From positions 1 through 64,000 of the forward strand of contig JADCLI010000020.1 of NCBI GenBank assembly GCA_016803235.1: a DNA stretch of 64,000 bases, in the 5' to 3' direction. Position 1 is the stretch's first letter; every line of letters begins with the position of its first letter. The translations under genes and the position numbers were made by a program. Shown one piece after another: positions 8,544 to 17,301 of this stretch. The notes beneath the pieces were generated by a model. That model made no database searches, was not told the DNA's origin, and saw only the letters and a program-made list of their open reading frames with translations. Origin of the DNA: Pimelobacter simplex. GTDB lineage: Bacteria > Actinomycetota > Actinomycetes > Propionibacteriales > Nocardioidaceae.

Positions 8544-10628
8544 ATGGCGGACAAGCGCGGAGAGAGGCGGGGCGAGCACGACCTCGCGGCGACCGGGCCC
8601 GACCAGGTACGCAACGTGGTCCTGGTCGGGCCCTCCCACTCGGGCAAGACCTCCCTCGTGGAGGCCCTTCTGCTGCACACGGGCGCGATCAACCGCGCCG
8701 GCAGCACGGCTGACGGCACGACGGTGTGCGACACCGAGGACGCGGAGCGCAGCCACGGTCGGTCCATCTCGCTGGCGGTCGCACCCCTCGTGCACCGTGG
8801 GGTGAAGGTCAACCTGGTCGACACCCCCGGGTACGCCGACTTCGTCGGTGACCTGCGGGCCGGGCTCCGGGCCGCGGACTGTGCCCTGTTCGTGGTCGCG
8901 GCCAACGAGGAGGTCGACGAGGGCACCCGCCAGCTGTGGCGCGAGTGCGACCAGGTCGCGATGCCCCGCGCGGTCGTGGTCAGCAAGCTCGACCATCCCC
9001 GTGCCGACGTCGACGCGGTCGTCGCGCAGGCCCGGGAGGCGTTCGGCGGGAAGGTGCTGCCGGTCTACCTCGCCGAACCCGGCCGGGACGCCCTGAACGG
9101 GCTGTTGTCCGGTGACACGGACGACCCGCGCCGCGGCGAGCTCATCGAGGCGGTCATCGAGGAGTCCGAGGACGAGGACCTGATGGAGCGCTACGTCGGC
9201 GGCGAGGAGATCGACCTCGCCGTGCTCGTCGGCGACCTGGAGACCGCCGTCGCCCGGGCCAGCTTCCACCCGGTGGTGCCGGTCTGCGCAGCCACCGGGG
9301 TCGGGCTCGGCGAGCTGCTCGACCTGTGCGTCGACGGCTTCCCGTCACCGCTGGAGCACGCCTCGCCCGAGGTGTTCACGCCCGCCGGCGCCGCCGTCGG
9401 CGAGGTCGCCTGTGATCCGGGCGGGCCGCTGGTGGCCGAGGTGGTCAAGACGGCCGGTGACCCCTACGTCGGGCGGATCAGCCTGGTCCGGGTGTTCTCC
9501 GGGACCCTCGAGCCCGACACGGCAGTGCACGTCTCCGGGCACTTCTCGTCGTTCTTCTCCGCCGACGCGGGGCACGAGGACCACGACGAGGACGAGCGGA
9601 TCGGCGCCCTCGGGCACCCGTTCGGGGCCGCCCAGGTCCCCGCCGCACGGGTGCTCGCCGGTGACCTCGGCACCGTCGCGCGGCTCTCCCGCGCAGAGAC
9701 CGGCGACACGCTCTCCGCGGTCGACAAGCCCCTCGTGCTCAAGCCCTGGTCGATGCCCGACCCGTTGCTGCCGGTCGCGATCGAGGCCGCGACCCGCTCC
9801 GACGAGGACAAGCTCTCGCAGGCGCTGGCCCGGCTCGCCGCCGAGGACCCGAGCCTGCGCGTCGAGAACAACGCCGACACCGGCCAGCTGGTGCTCTGGA
9901 CCATGGGGGAGTCCCACGCCGACGTGGTGCTGGAGCGGCTGGCCGACCGGCACGGCGTCACCGTGGAGCAGCGCGAGCTGCTGGTGCCGCTGCGCGAGTG
10001 CGTCGCCGGGCCGGCCAAGGGGCACGGGCGGCACGTCAAGCAGTCCGGCGGGCACGGCCAGTACGCCATCTGCGACATCGAGATCGAGCCGCTGCCCGAG
10101 GGCAGCGGCTTCGAGTTCGTCGACAAGGTGGTGGGCGGCGCGGTGCCCCGCAGCTACATCCCCAGCGTCGAGAAGGGCGTGCGCGCCCAGATGGAGCGAG
10201 GGCTGCGGGCCGGCTACCCGGTCGTCGACCTGCGGGTGACCCTGACCGACGGCAAGGCGCACAGCGTCGACTCGTCCGACATGGCCTTCCAGAGCGCCGG
10301 CGCCCTGGCGTTGCGCGAGGCGGCCGATGCCTCCGGCGTCTCGATGCTGGAGCCGTACGACGACGTGACGGTGCTCGTGCCCGACGACCTGGTCGGCCCG
10401 GTGATGAGCGACCTGAGCGCACGAAGGGCCCGGCTGCTCGGCAACGAGAACGTCGCCGGCGGCCGGACCCTGGTGCGGGCCCACGTCCCGCAGCGCGAGC
10501 TGGTCCGCTACGCGGTGGACCTGCGGGCCGCGACGCGAGGTGCGGGCACGTTCACCCGCACGTTCGCGCACTACGAGCCGATGCCCGAGGAGCAGGCGCG
10601 GCAGGTGACGCCGCGCCCGCACCACTGA
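8544..10628 (+). CDS. fusA2: Elongation factor G-like protein EF-G2
   Basis: 694 residues with the translational GTPase layout: G1 GPSHSGKTSL (about residue 28), G3 DTPGYADF (about 94), G4-like SKLDHPR (about 150), then domains II-V. The sequence departs from canonical EF-G: G1 reads GPSHSGKT instead of the AHIDAGKT type, and G4 is SKLD rather than NKxD. It is therefore the EF-G2/FusA2 paralogue found in mycobacteria and relatives, whose ribosomal role is unclear and which may lack normal translocation activity. GGAG lies 13 bp before the ATG. It ends convergently against the htdX-like gene. Confidence 0.85.
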   Translation: MADKRGERRGEHDLAATGPDQVRNVVLVGPSHSGKTSLVEALLLHTGAINRAGSTADGTTVCDTEDAERSHGRSISLAVAPLVHRGVKVNLVDTPGYADFVGDLRAGLRAADCALFVVAANEEVDEGTRQLWRECDQVAMPRAVVVSKLDHPRADVDAVVAQAREAFGGKVLPVYLAEPGRDALNGLLSGDTDDPRRGELIEAVIEESEDEDLMERYVGGEEIDLAVLVGDLETAVARASFHPVVPVCAATGVGLGELLDLCVDGFPSPLEHASPEVFTPAGAAVGEVACDPGGPLVAEVVKTAGDPYVGRISLVRVFSGTLEPDTAVHVSGHFSSFFSADAGHEDHDEDERIGALGHPFGAAQVPAARVLAGDLGTVARLSRAETGDTLSAVDKPLVLKPWSMPDPLLPVAIEAATRSDEDKLSQALARLAAEDPSLRVENNADTGQLVLWTMGESHADVVLERLADRHGVTVEQRELLVPLRECVAGPAKGHGRHVKQSGGHGQYAICDIEIEPLPEGSGFEFVDKVVGGAVPRSYIPSVEKGVRAQMERGLRAGYPVVDLRVTLTDGKAHSVDSSDMAFQSAGALALREAADASGVSMLEPYDDVTVLVPDDLVGPVMSDLSARRARLLGNENVAGGRTLVRAHVPQRELVRYAVDLRAATRGAGTFTRTFAHYEPMPEEQARQVTPRPHH

Positions 10629-10633
10629 CCGGA

Positions 10634-11479
10634 CTACAGGGCGCTGGTGCGCCCCAGCAGGTGGGGTGCGCCGTTCTTCGGGTTCACGAGCGTGAAGTCG
10701 TAGCCCTCGGCCCTGGCCTCGGCGCCGAACTGCGCCCTGCCCGGCAGGAAGATCGGCTTCTTGAACGCGACCTCGACCCTCACCGCGTCCGGCAGCCGGT
10801 TCTCCAGGGCCGCGATGCAGCGGGCCTTGCTCCACATGCCGTGCGCGATGTGGCGCGGGAAGCCGAGCGCCTTCGCGGTCAGCGGGTAGAGGTGGATCGG
10901 GTTCCGGTCGCCCGACACCGCGCCGTACCTCCGGCCGATGTTCTCCGGGATGCTCCACACCGGGCCCTTGGCCGCGATCGCGTCGAGCGACATGCCGGGG
11001 TCACCGCTGTCCTTGTCACCCTTGCCGACGCGGAGGTACGTCGACACCGACTCCCACACGACCTCGTCGCCGACGGTGCCGGTGACGTTCATGTCCCAGG
11101 CGCGGCCCTTGGTGCTGGCGCGCAGGTTGTCGGCCTTCAGCGACAGCGACACGGTCTCGCCGATCGCGACCCGGCGGTGCTGGACGATGGTGTTCTCCAG
11201 GTGGACCGAGCCGATGGCCGGGAACGGGAACGTCGCGTCGGTCATCAGCTGCATGTGCAGCGGGAACGCCAGCATGTGCAGGTACGGCACGGGCGCGACG
11301 TCGCGGTCGGGGAAGCCGCACACGGCGGCGTACCGCTCGACGGCCGAGCGCTCCACCGTCACGTCCGCACGGGACAGGGTGAGGTCCGGCAGCGCGCCGC
11401 CGGTCTTCTTGATGCCCGGCAGCTGGTTCACGCCGGGGACCGCGGGCAGCGCGGCCTTCAGCATCACGGGGAGGGCCAT
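10634..11479 (-). CDS. MaoC-family (3R)-hydroxyacyl dehydratase, HtdX-like
   Basis: 281 residues from ATG 11479; a GTG ten bases further upstream would overlap the end of the preceding gene. The protein is a double hotdog with the catalytic MaoC pattern in the second half: YGAVSGDRNPIHLYPLTAKALGFPRHIAHGMW (Asp and His of the hydratase 2 motif). It should interconvert trans-2-enoyl-CoA/ACP and (3R)-hydroxyacyl-CoA/ACP. Gene order (dehydratase, FabG4-type reductase, divergent FadA2-type thiolase) matches M. tuberculosis Rv0241c-Rv0243, supporting an HtdX role. It is immediately downstream of the reductase and surely co-transcribed with it. Confidence 0.85.
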   Translation of the reverse strand: MALPVMLKAALPAVPGVNQLPGIKKTGGALPDLTLSRADVTVERSAVERYAAVCGFPDRDVAPVPYLHMLAFPLHMQLMTDATFPFPAIGSVHLENTIVQHRRVAIGETVSLSLKADNLRASTKGRAWDMNVTGTVGDEVVWESVSTYLRVGKGDKDSGDPGMSLDAIAAKGPVWSIPENIGRRYGAVSGDRNPIHLYPLTAKALGFPRHIAHGMWSKARCIAALENRLPDAVRVEVAFKKPIFLPGRAQFGAEARAEGYDFTLVNPKNGAPHLLGRTSAL

Positions 11480-11480
11480 G

Positions 11481-12815
11481 TCAGGCACCCAGCATCATCT
11501 GGCCGCAGACCCGCACGACGTTGCCGTTGACGGCGGTCGAGGCGGGGGAGGCGTACCAGGCGATGGTCTCGGCGACGTCGACCGGCAGGCCGCCCTGGGC
11601 CATCGCGTTGAGTCGCTGGCCGACCTCACGGGTCGCGAACGGCACGGCCGCGGTCATCTGGGTGATGATGAAGCCCGGCGCGACGGCGTTGATCGTGACG
11701 CCGTCCTCGAGCTTCTCGGCCAGCGAGTCGACGAAGCCGATGACACCGGCCTTCGACGCGGCGTAGCTGGTCTGGCCGAGGTTGCCGGCGATGCCCGCGA
11801 TCGAGGCGACGCCGATGATCCGGCCGTTGCTGTTGACGACCTTCTGGTCGAGCAGCTCGGCGGTGATCCGCTCGGGCGCCTCGAGGTTGATCTGCAGCAC
11901 CTTGCCGAAGCGCTCGGGCGTCTGGTTGGCGAGCTTCTTGTCCATCGTCACACCCGCGTTGTGCACGACGATGTCGACGCCGCCGTGCTTCTCCTTGAGG
12001 TGGTGCGCGATCCGCTGCGGCGCGTCGGGCGCGGTGATGTCGAGGGTGAGCCAGTCGCCGTCGAGCTCGTTCATGACCTTGACCAGCTCGTCGGCGGCCT
12101 GCGGGACGTCGAGGCCGACGACCTTCGCGCCGTCGCGGTGCAGCACCCGCGCGATCTCCTCGCCGATGCCGCGGCTCGCGCCGGTCACGAACGCGACCTT
12201 GCCGTCGAGCGGCCGGGTCCAGTCGGCGAGCGCGGAGCCGTGGGTCTCGTCGTGGGCGCCGATCCGGACGACCTGGCCCGACACGTACGCCGACTTCGGG
12301 CTGAGCAGGAAGCCGAGGGTCGACAGGACCGAGTCCTCGTAGCCGTCGGCGACGTAGACCAGCTGGACGGTGCCGCCCTTGCCGATCTCCTTGCCGAGGC
12401 TGCGGGTGAAGCCTTCGAGGGCGCGCTGGGCGATCTCCTCGCTGCCCTCGACCAAGGCGGGCGGCGTACCGATGACGACGACGCGGGCGCAGCTCTTCAG
12501 GCTGCGCATGACCGGGGTGAAGAACGCCTGCAGCTCGACGAGCTGCTCGACCGTCGTGATGCCGGTGGCGTCGAAGACCAGGCCCTTGTACTTCTCGCCC
12601 TCGGCCTGCGCAGTGACCGAGGCGATGCCGAGCACGTCGAGCAGGCCGGGCAGGGACTCGATCAGGCGACCGCGGCCGCCGACGAGGACGGTGCCGTCGA
12701 CCAGCGGGTCGCCGGCCCGGTAGCGGTCCAGCTTGGTCGGGTTCGGCAGTCCGAGGTTCTTGACGAGGAGCTTGCCGATCGGGGAGCTCACGAAGCCCTG
12801 GTACTTGTCAGTCAT
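11481..12815 (-). CDS. fabG4: High-molecular-weight 3-oxoacyl-(ACP/CoA) reductase, FabG4-like SDR
   Basis: 444 residues, almost twice a normal FabG: an N-terminal Rossmann-like domain with degenerate nucleotide site (residues 1-200) and a C-terminal catalytic SDR domain (about 205-444). The latter has VTGASRGIGEEIARVL, NNAG-equivalent VHNAGVT, and the catalytic SxnYxxxK pattern (SYAASKAG). This matches FabG4 (Rv0242c), which uses NADH and acts on longer 3-ketoacyl-CoA substrates. Pairs with the HtdX-like dehydratase for reversible 3-oxoacyl reduction/dehydration. Start ATG at 12815. Confidence 0.9.
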   Translation of the reverse strand: MTDKYQGFVSSPIGKLLVKNLGLPNPTKLDRYRAGDPLVDGTVLVGGRGRLIESLPGLLDVLGIASVTAQAEGEKYKGLVFDATGITTVEQLVELQAFFTPVMRSLKSCARVVVIGTPPALVEGSEEIAQRALEGFTRSLGKEIGKGGTVQLVYVADGYEDSVLSTLGFLLSPKSAYVSGQVVRIGAHDETHGSALADWTRPLDGKVAFVTGASRGIGEEIARVLHRDGAKVVGLDVPQAADELVKVMNELDGDWLTLDITAPDAPQRIAHHLKEKHGGVDIVVHNAGVTMDKKLANQTPERFGKVLQINLEAPERITAELLDQKVVNSNGRIIGVASIAGIAGNLGQTSYAASKAGVIGFVDSLAEKLEDGVTINAVAPGFIITQMTAAVPFATREVGQRLNAMAQGGLPVDVAETIAWYASPASTAVNGNVVRVCGQMMLGA

Positions 12816-12822
12816 GACACCA

Positions 12823-12841
12823 TGTAACTAGATGTGTAACT
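12823..12841. promoter_or_regulatory. TGTAACT direct repeats in the fabG4/fadA2 divergent promoter
   Basis: TGTAACT occurs at 12823-12829 and again at 12835-12841, 12 bp apart (about one helical turn), in the 96-bp region between the divergent fabG4- and fadA2-like genes. The local composition is AT-rich against the background. It could be a regulator site or overlap the promoters; no regulator is identified. Confidence 0.35.
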
Positions 12842-12911
12842 CTGAGTCCACATTTCGTGATCTCGCCCTCAATCGGTTCTCCGACAGGGCCCCGTGCGTG
12901 AGGATTGATCC

Positions 12912-14192
12912 ATGACCGAGACTGTTCGCCGGGCCGCCGTACTGGGCGGTAACCGCATTCCGTTCGCCCGCTCCAACGGCGCCTACGCCACCGCCTCCAA
13001 CCAGGACATGCTGACCGCTGCCCTCGACGGCCTCGTGGCGCGCTTCGGGCTGGAGGGTGAACGTCTGGGTGAGGTCGCCGGTGGCGCCGTGCTCAAGCAC
13101 AGCCGCGACTTCAACCTGGTCCGCGAGTCCGTGCTGAGCACCCGCCTCGCCCCCGAGACGCCGGCCGTCGACCTGCAGCAGGCCTGCGGCACCGGCCTGC
13201 AGGCGATCAACTACATCGCCAACAAGATCAAGCTCGGCCAGATCGACTCCGGTATCGGCGGTGGCGTCGACACCACCTCCGACGCTCCCATCGCGATCTC
13301 CGAGAAGCTGCGCAAGAAGCTGATCCAGCTCAACAACGCCCGCTCCGCCAAGGACCGTCTCGCCGTCCTCGCGACCCTCCGTCCCGGCGACATCGGCCTC
13401 GCGATCCCGTCCAACGGCGAGCCGCGCACCAAGCTCTCCATGGGCGAGCACCAGGCCCTGACCGCCCTCGAGTGGCAGATCACCCGCGAGGCCCAGGACG
13501 AGCTGGCCGTCACCTCGCACCACAACCTCGCGGCGTCGTACGACGAGGGCTGGCAGGACGACCTGATCACGCCCTTCCGCGGCCTCGAGCGCGACAACAA
13601 CCTGCGCGCCGACTCCTCGCTGGAGAAGCTCGCCAAGCTCAAGCCGGTCTTCGGCAAGGGTGAGGCGGCCACCATGACCGCCGCCAACTCGACCCCGCTG
13701 ACCGACGGTGCGTCCGCCGTCCTGCTCGGCTCGGACGAGTGGGCCGAGGCCCACGGCCTCGAGGTGCTGGCGTACTTCGTCGACTCCGAGGTCGCCGCCG
13801 TCGACTTCGTCAACGGTGCGGAGGGCCTGCTGATGGCGCCGGCGTACGCCGTCCCGAGGATGCTCGAGCGCAACGGCCTGACCCTGCAGGACTTCGACTT
13901 CTACGAGATCCACGAGGCGTTCGCCTCGCAGGTGCTCTCGACCCTCGCCGCGTGGGAGAGCCCGGTGTTCTGCAAGGAGCGCCTCGGCCTCGACGCGCCG
14001 CTCGGCTCCATCGACCGGGCCAAGCTGAACGTCAAGGGCTCCTCGCTCGCCGCGGGGCACCCGTTCTCCGCGACCGGTGGCCGGATCGTGGCCAACACGG
14101 CCAAGCTGCTCAAGGCCAACGGCGGCGGCCGGGCGCTGATCTCGGTCTGCGCCGCCGGCGGCCAGGGCGTCGTCGCGATCATGGAGCGCTGA
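12912..14192 (+). CDS. fadA2: Acetyl-CoA C-acetyltransferase/thiolase, FadA2-like
   Basis: 426 residues with all thiolase catalytic elements: the nucleophile Cys92 in QQACGTGLQ, HEAFASQ (about residue 336), GHPFSATGG (about 383) and the C-terminal CAAGGQGVVAIMER with the second catalytic Cys. It carries out thiolytic cleavage of 3-ketoacyl-CoA in beta-oxidation, or the reverse condensation. The divergent arrangement with fabG4 and htdX matches Rv0243 in M. tuberculosis. A GAGG sequence precedes the ATG. A strong bidirectional terminator follows. Confidence 0.9.
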   Translation: MTETVRRAAVLGGNRIPFARSNGAYATASNQDMLTAALDGLVARFGLEGERLGEVAGGAVLKHSRDFNLVRESVLSTRLAPETPAVDLQQACGTGLQAINYIANKIKLGQIDSGIGGGVDTTSDAPIAISEKLRKKLIQLNNARSAKDRLAVLATLRPGDIGLAIPSNGEPRTKLSMGEHQALTALEWQITREAQDELAVTSHHNLAASYDEGWQDDLITPFRGLERDNNLRADSSLEKLAKLKPVFGKGEAATMTAANSTPLTDGASAVLLGSDEWAEAHGLEVLAYFVDSEVAAVDFVNGAEGLLMAPAYAVPRMLERNGLTLQDFDFYEIHEAFASQVLSTLAAWESPVFCKERLGLDAPLGSIDRAKLNVKGSSLAAGHPFSATGGRIVANTAKLLKANGGGRALISVCAAGGQGVVAIMER

Positions 14193-14244
14193 GCGAGCAC
14201 CGGACGTCGAGGAGGTCGCGCAGCGACCGTCACGAGACGCCGAG

Positions 14245-14274
14245 ACGGCCCGTCCCCTCGTGGGGGCGGGCCGT
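14245..14274. terminator. Bidirectional terminator hairpin
   Basis: A 13-bp stem (ACGGCCCGTCCCC pairing with GGGGGCGGGCCGT, one G-T wobble) and TCGT loop, lying between the convergent fadA2 and tetR ends. No clear T-run follows, as is usual in very GC-rich genomes. Confidence 0.75.
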
Positions 14275-14295
14275 TCGTTCGTGTGGAGGGCCGGG

Positions 14296-14982
14296 TCAGG
14301 CGGTGACCAGGGCGAGCGCCGAGCGGACCAGGTAGGACCGCACCTGCGCCGCCGAGATCTGCCCGACCGTCGGGATGCCCGGCGCGGCCTCGCTGACCAG
14401 GATCCCGAGCCGAGCCAGCTGCAGGGCGCCGAGCCCGCTGGCGTACAGCGCGTTGGCGAGCAGCACCGGATCGTCGCTCAGCGTGAACGCGCCCTCGTCG
14501 ACGCCGTGACTGAGCGTGTCGGACAGGACGGTCAGGCAGGACGTGATTCCGCGGCCGAGCCGGAACAGCGGCCCCTCCGCGATCTCGTCGAGCAGCTCGT
14601 CGCCGGGTCGCACCATGAGGGCCTGCGCGCAGTCGACGAAGGCCGGGTGTGCCACGCCGTAGTCGACGAACGCGCCCACGATCCGCTCGAGCTGCTCGCT
14701 CGGCGCGCTCCCGCTCGCCGCGGCCGCCGCCATCGCGTCGTGCAGCTCCTCGAGGTAGCCGACCAGGGTCAGCGCGAAGAGCTCCTCCTTGCCGGTGAAG
14801 TGCCGGTAGACGATCGCCCGGTTGATCCCGACCGCGCTGGCGATCTCCTCGATCTGGACGTCCCGCACGCCCTTGGAGTCGAAGATCTGCCGGGTGGCGG
14901 CGATGATCTCGGCCTGGCGCGCCTTCCGACGCGCGGCCGCCGCCTTGCGACGGCCGTCGGTGGCCGGTGCGTTGGTCGCCAT
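14296..14982 (-). CDS. TetR/AcrR family transcriptional regulator
   Basis: 228 residues from ATG 14982. After a basic Ala/Arg/Lys-rich leader the helix-turn-helix is clear: IFDSKGVRDVQIEEIASAVGINRAIVYRHFTGKEEL (about residues 35-70). The ligand domain is not assigned. A short palindrome lies just upstream of the start (15002-15018) and may be its own operator. Target genes are unknown; the fadA2 neighbour is convergent. Confidence 0.85.
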   Translation of the reverse strand: MATNAPATDGRRKAAAARRKARQAEIIAATRQIFDSKGVRDVQIEEIASAVGINRAIVYRHFTGKEELFALTLVGYLEELHDAMAAAAASGSAPSEQLERIVGAFVDYGVAHPAFVDCAQALMVRPGDELLDEIAEGPLFRLGRGITSCLTVLSDTLSHGVDEGAFTLSDDPVLLANALYASGLGALQLARLGILVSEAAPGIPTVGQISAAQVRSYLVRSALALVTA

Positions 14983-15001
14983 GGCGGAAGTGTACGGGAC
15001 G

Positions 15002-15018
15002 TGCAACTCGGTGTTGCA
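15002..15018. promoter_or_regulatory. Palindrome TGCAAC-N5-GTTGCA upstream of tetR
   Basis: Perfect 6-5-6 inverted repeat 20 bp before the start codon of the TetR gene that reads leftward, in a 66-bp gap after ligB. Position and symmetry suit an autoregulatory operator. Confidence 0.45.
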
Positions 15019-15048
15019 ACATCTCGGCGGGTCGAGACGACGCCGTGC

Positions 15049-16566
15049 TCAGGGAGCCGCGAGCGCGCGCACCGTCTCGATGGTGTCCGCCTCGTCGGCG
15101 CTCTTGTCGTCCCGGTAGCGCACCACCCTTGCGAACCGGAGCGCCAGCCCGGCCGGGTAGCGGGTGGAGCGCTGGAGGCCGTCGAAGGCGATCTCGACGA
15201 CCTGCTCGGGCCGGACGGTGACGACCCAGCCGTCGTCGGCGACCTCCAGCTCGCGGAAGCGGGAGGTCTGCCAGGCGAGCATCTCGTCGGTCATCCCCTT
15301 GAACGTCTTGCCGAGCATCACGAAGCCGGTCGGGGACGACGGGTCGCGGGCGCCGAGGTGGATGTTGGAGAGCCAGCCGCGGCGGCGGCCGGAGCCGTGC
15401 TCGACCGCGAGGACGACGAGGTCGAGGGTGTGGACCGGCTTGACCTTGACCCAGGCCGAGCCGCGGCGCCCGGCGTCGTACGGCGCGTCGACGGACTTCA
15501 CGACGACACCCTCGTGGCCCGAGGCCAGCACCGCATCGGTGAAGGCCGTCGCCGACTCCACGTCGGAGCCGATCCAGCGCTGGACCCGGTGCGCGGGCGG
15601 CACGAGCTCCTCGAGGACCTGCCAGCGCTCGTGGGCGGGCCGGTCGATGAGGTCGGTGCCGTCGAGGTGCAGCACGTCGAAGAAGTACGGCGAGACCACC
15701 GAGTCGGCGGGAACCGTCGAGGAGGAGGTGCGCGAGGCCGTCTCCTGGAAGGGCCGCGGGCGGCCGTCGGCGGCCAGCCAGAGTGCCTCGCCGTCGAGGA
15801 CCACCTGCGAGGCGGGCAGGCTCCGCACGATGGCCACCACCTCGGGCAGGCGGTGGGTGATGTCGTCCAGGCTGCGGGTGGCGACCACGACGTCGTCGCC
15901 GGTGCGGTGCACCTGGATCCGGATCCCGTCGAGCTTGGCGTCGACGCCGACGACCCCGGATCCCGCCTTGGCGAGCGCCGCGGCCACGTCCGGCGCGGAC
16001 GAGGCGAGCATCGGCAGCACCGGCCGGCCGACGGTCAGGCCCACCTCGGCCAGCGCCGAGGAGCCGGCGAACGCCGCGTCCACGACGTACGTCGCCCCGC
16101 CCGCCAGCATCGCGGCCCGGCGGACCGCGGCGAGCGGCACGTCGGCAGCGGCCGCGAGGGCCTCGGTGACGACGGCCTCGAGCGCGCCCTGGCGGACCTC
16201 GCCGACCGCGACGGCGCGCAGCCACTGCTGCTCGTCCCCGGTGGCTCGGCCGAACAGGCCGGCCACGGCCGCCGACCGCAGGCCGGCTGATCCCGGCCCG
16301 GCCAGCAGTGACATCGCCTCGAAGGCCGCGTCCACCTCGCCGACCTCGAGGGAAGACTCGAGTGCGGGGGAGGGCAGGGCCTGGAGCCCGCGCCAGCCGA
16401 GCCCGGTACGCCGTTGGCGGAGCCGTCCGCTGAGCAGGTGCGCGACCAGCGCCCGCTCGTCGGGAGGAGCGGCGAGCAGCAGCTCGCCGATCAGCCGGGA
16501 CTTCTCCTTGCGCGAACGCGTCGCGGCCACCTGGCGGGAGACGTCGACGAGGTCGCGGAGCAGCAT
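15049..16566 (-). CDS. ligB: ATP-dependent DNA ligase, LigB type
   Basis: 505 residues, close to the roughly 507 of mycobacterial LigB. It has an N-terminal DNA-binding alpha domain (1-190), the adenylation motif I KLDGIRIQ with the lysine nucleophile at residue 211, motif III-like YFFDVLHLDG, motif IV EGVVVKS and motif V WVKVK (about 395), then an OB domain. It seals nicks with ATP and is an accessory to the NAD-dependent replicative ligase. The start at 16566 gives the usual MLLRDLVDVS N-terminus. It lies 4 bp behind a tetR gene and is presumably co-transcribed and controlled by it. Confidence 0.92.
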   Translation of the reverse strand: MLLRDLVDVSRQVAATRSRKEKSRLIGELLLAAPPDERALVAHLLSGRLRQRRTGLGWRGLQALPSPALESSLEVGEVDAAFEAMSLLAGPGSAGLRSAAVAGLFGRATGDEQQWLRAVAVGEVRQGALEAVVTEALAAAADVPLAAVRRAAMLAGGATYVVDAAFAGSSALAEVGLTVGRPVLPMLASSAPDVAAALAKAGSGVVGVDAKLDGIRIQVHRTGDDVVVATRSLDDITHRLPEVVAIVRSLPASQVVLDGEALWLAADGRPRPFQETASRTSSSTVPADSVVSPYFFDVLHLDGTDLIDRPAHERWQVLEELVPPAHRVQRWIGSDVESATAFTDAVLASGHEGVVVKSVDAPYDAGRRGSAWVKVKPVHTLDLVVLAVEHGSGRRRGWLSNIHLGARDPSSPTGFVMLGKTFKGMTDEMLAWQTSRFRELEVADDGWVVTVRPEQVVEIAFDGLQRSTRYPAGLALRFARVVRYRDDKSADEADTIETVRALAAP

Positions 16567-16570
16567 GGGA

Positions 16571-17179
16571 TCAGCGCGTGGCGTCCAACGAGGCGGCGGT
16601 GACCGCGCCGTCGATGACGTGCTCGTAGACCTCGTCGAGGTCGACGAGCTCGGCGTTGGTGCCGGAGAGGTCGCCGAAGTAGCCCGCCACCTCGAGGGAG
16701 ACGAAGCCGTGCAGGCAGGCGAAGAGCGCCATCGCGTTCTGGAGCAGCCGCTCGTCGGGCAGCCCCGCCGAGCGGCCCATGATCGCCAGCGCCTCGATCG
16801 CGTCGAGGGCCGCGGCGTAGAACTCCTCGCGGTCGATCGGCGGCCGGGTCAGGGCGGCGTACCGCTGCGGGTGGGTGCGGGCGAAGGTGCGCAGCGCGTG
16901 GCTGAGCGCACGCAGCCCGGCGACCCCGGCGTGCCCCATCGCGGCGCCGCGGACGTGGTCGCCCAGCAGGCGCATCGCGCGCACCTGGATCAGCGCCCGC
17001 AGGTCCTCGAGGTTGGCGACGTGGTTGTAGAGGGAGGAGACCCGCGCCTCGAGCTCGGCGGCGAGCGAGGTCATGGTGAGGGCGTCGTACCCGTCGCGGT
17101 CGACGAGTGCCTCGGCCGCCTGGAGGACCGCCTCCTGGTCGAGGCGGGCCCGGCGACTGCGGGTCGTGTCGATGCTCAA
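16571..17179 (-). CDS. TetR family regulator (TTG start), operon with ligB
   Basis: 202 residues from a TTG at 17179, chosen because a GGAGG lies just upstream; the frame stays open further upstream but only through the divergent gene. The HTH (LDQEAVLQAAEALVDRDGYDALTMTSLAAELEARVSSLYNHVANLEDL) has the SSLYNHV recognition helix of TetR proteins with a WHG/TetR_C_33-type C-terminal domain. A perfect palindrome stands in the intergenic region shared with the AlkA-type glycosylase gene, so it may control both ligB and the glycosylase. Confidence 0.8.
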   Translation of the reverse strand: MSIDTTRSRRARLDQEAVLQAAEALVDRDGYDALTMTSLAAELEARVSSLYNHVANLEDLRALIQVRAMRLLGDHVRGAAMGHAGVAGLRALSHALRTFARTHPQRYAALTRPPIDREEFYAAALDAIEALAIMGRSAGLPDERLLQNAMALFACLHGFVSLEVAGYFGDLSGTNAELVDLDEVYEHVIDGAVTAASLDATR

Positions 17180-17215
17180 CTGCCCTCCGGAGCCTGAGGA
17201 AGAATGTCGGTGGTG

Positions 17216-17232
17216 GACGAAAGGTATTCGTC
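17216..17232. promoter_or_regulatory. Palindrome GACGAA-N5-TTCGTC in tetR/glycosylase divergent region
   Basis: Perfect 6-5-6 inverted repeat, 37 bp upstream of the TetR TTG and about 70 bp upstream of the divergent glycosylase GTG. Probable operator of the adjacent TetR protein. Confidence 0.5.
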
Positions 17233-17301
17233 GTTGGGTGACAAAGCCTAGTCTCTCGCGACGCCGAGCGCAGCGACCCGCCGTGGACCTACAGTGCTCC
17301 C

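Noticed and set aside
13211..13230. Possible KstR2-type site in fadA2
   Set aside because: The match is weak and inside a coding region; no KstR2-regulated genes (ring C/D degradation) are in the window.
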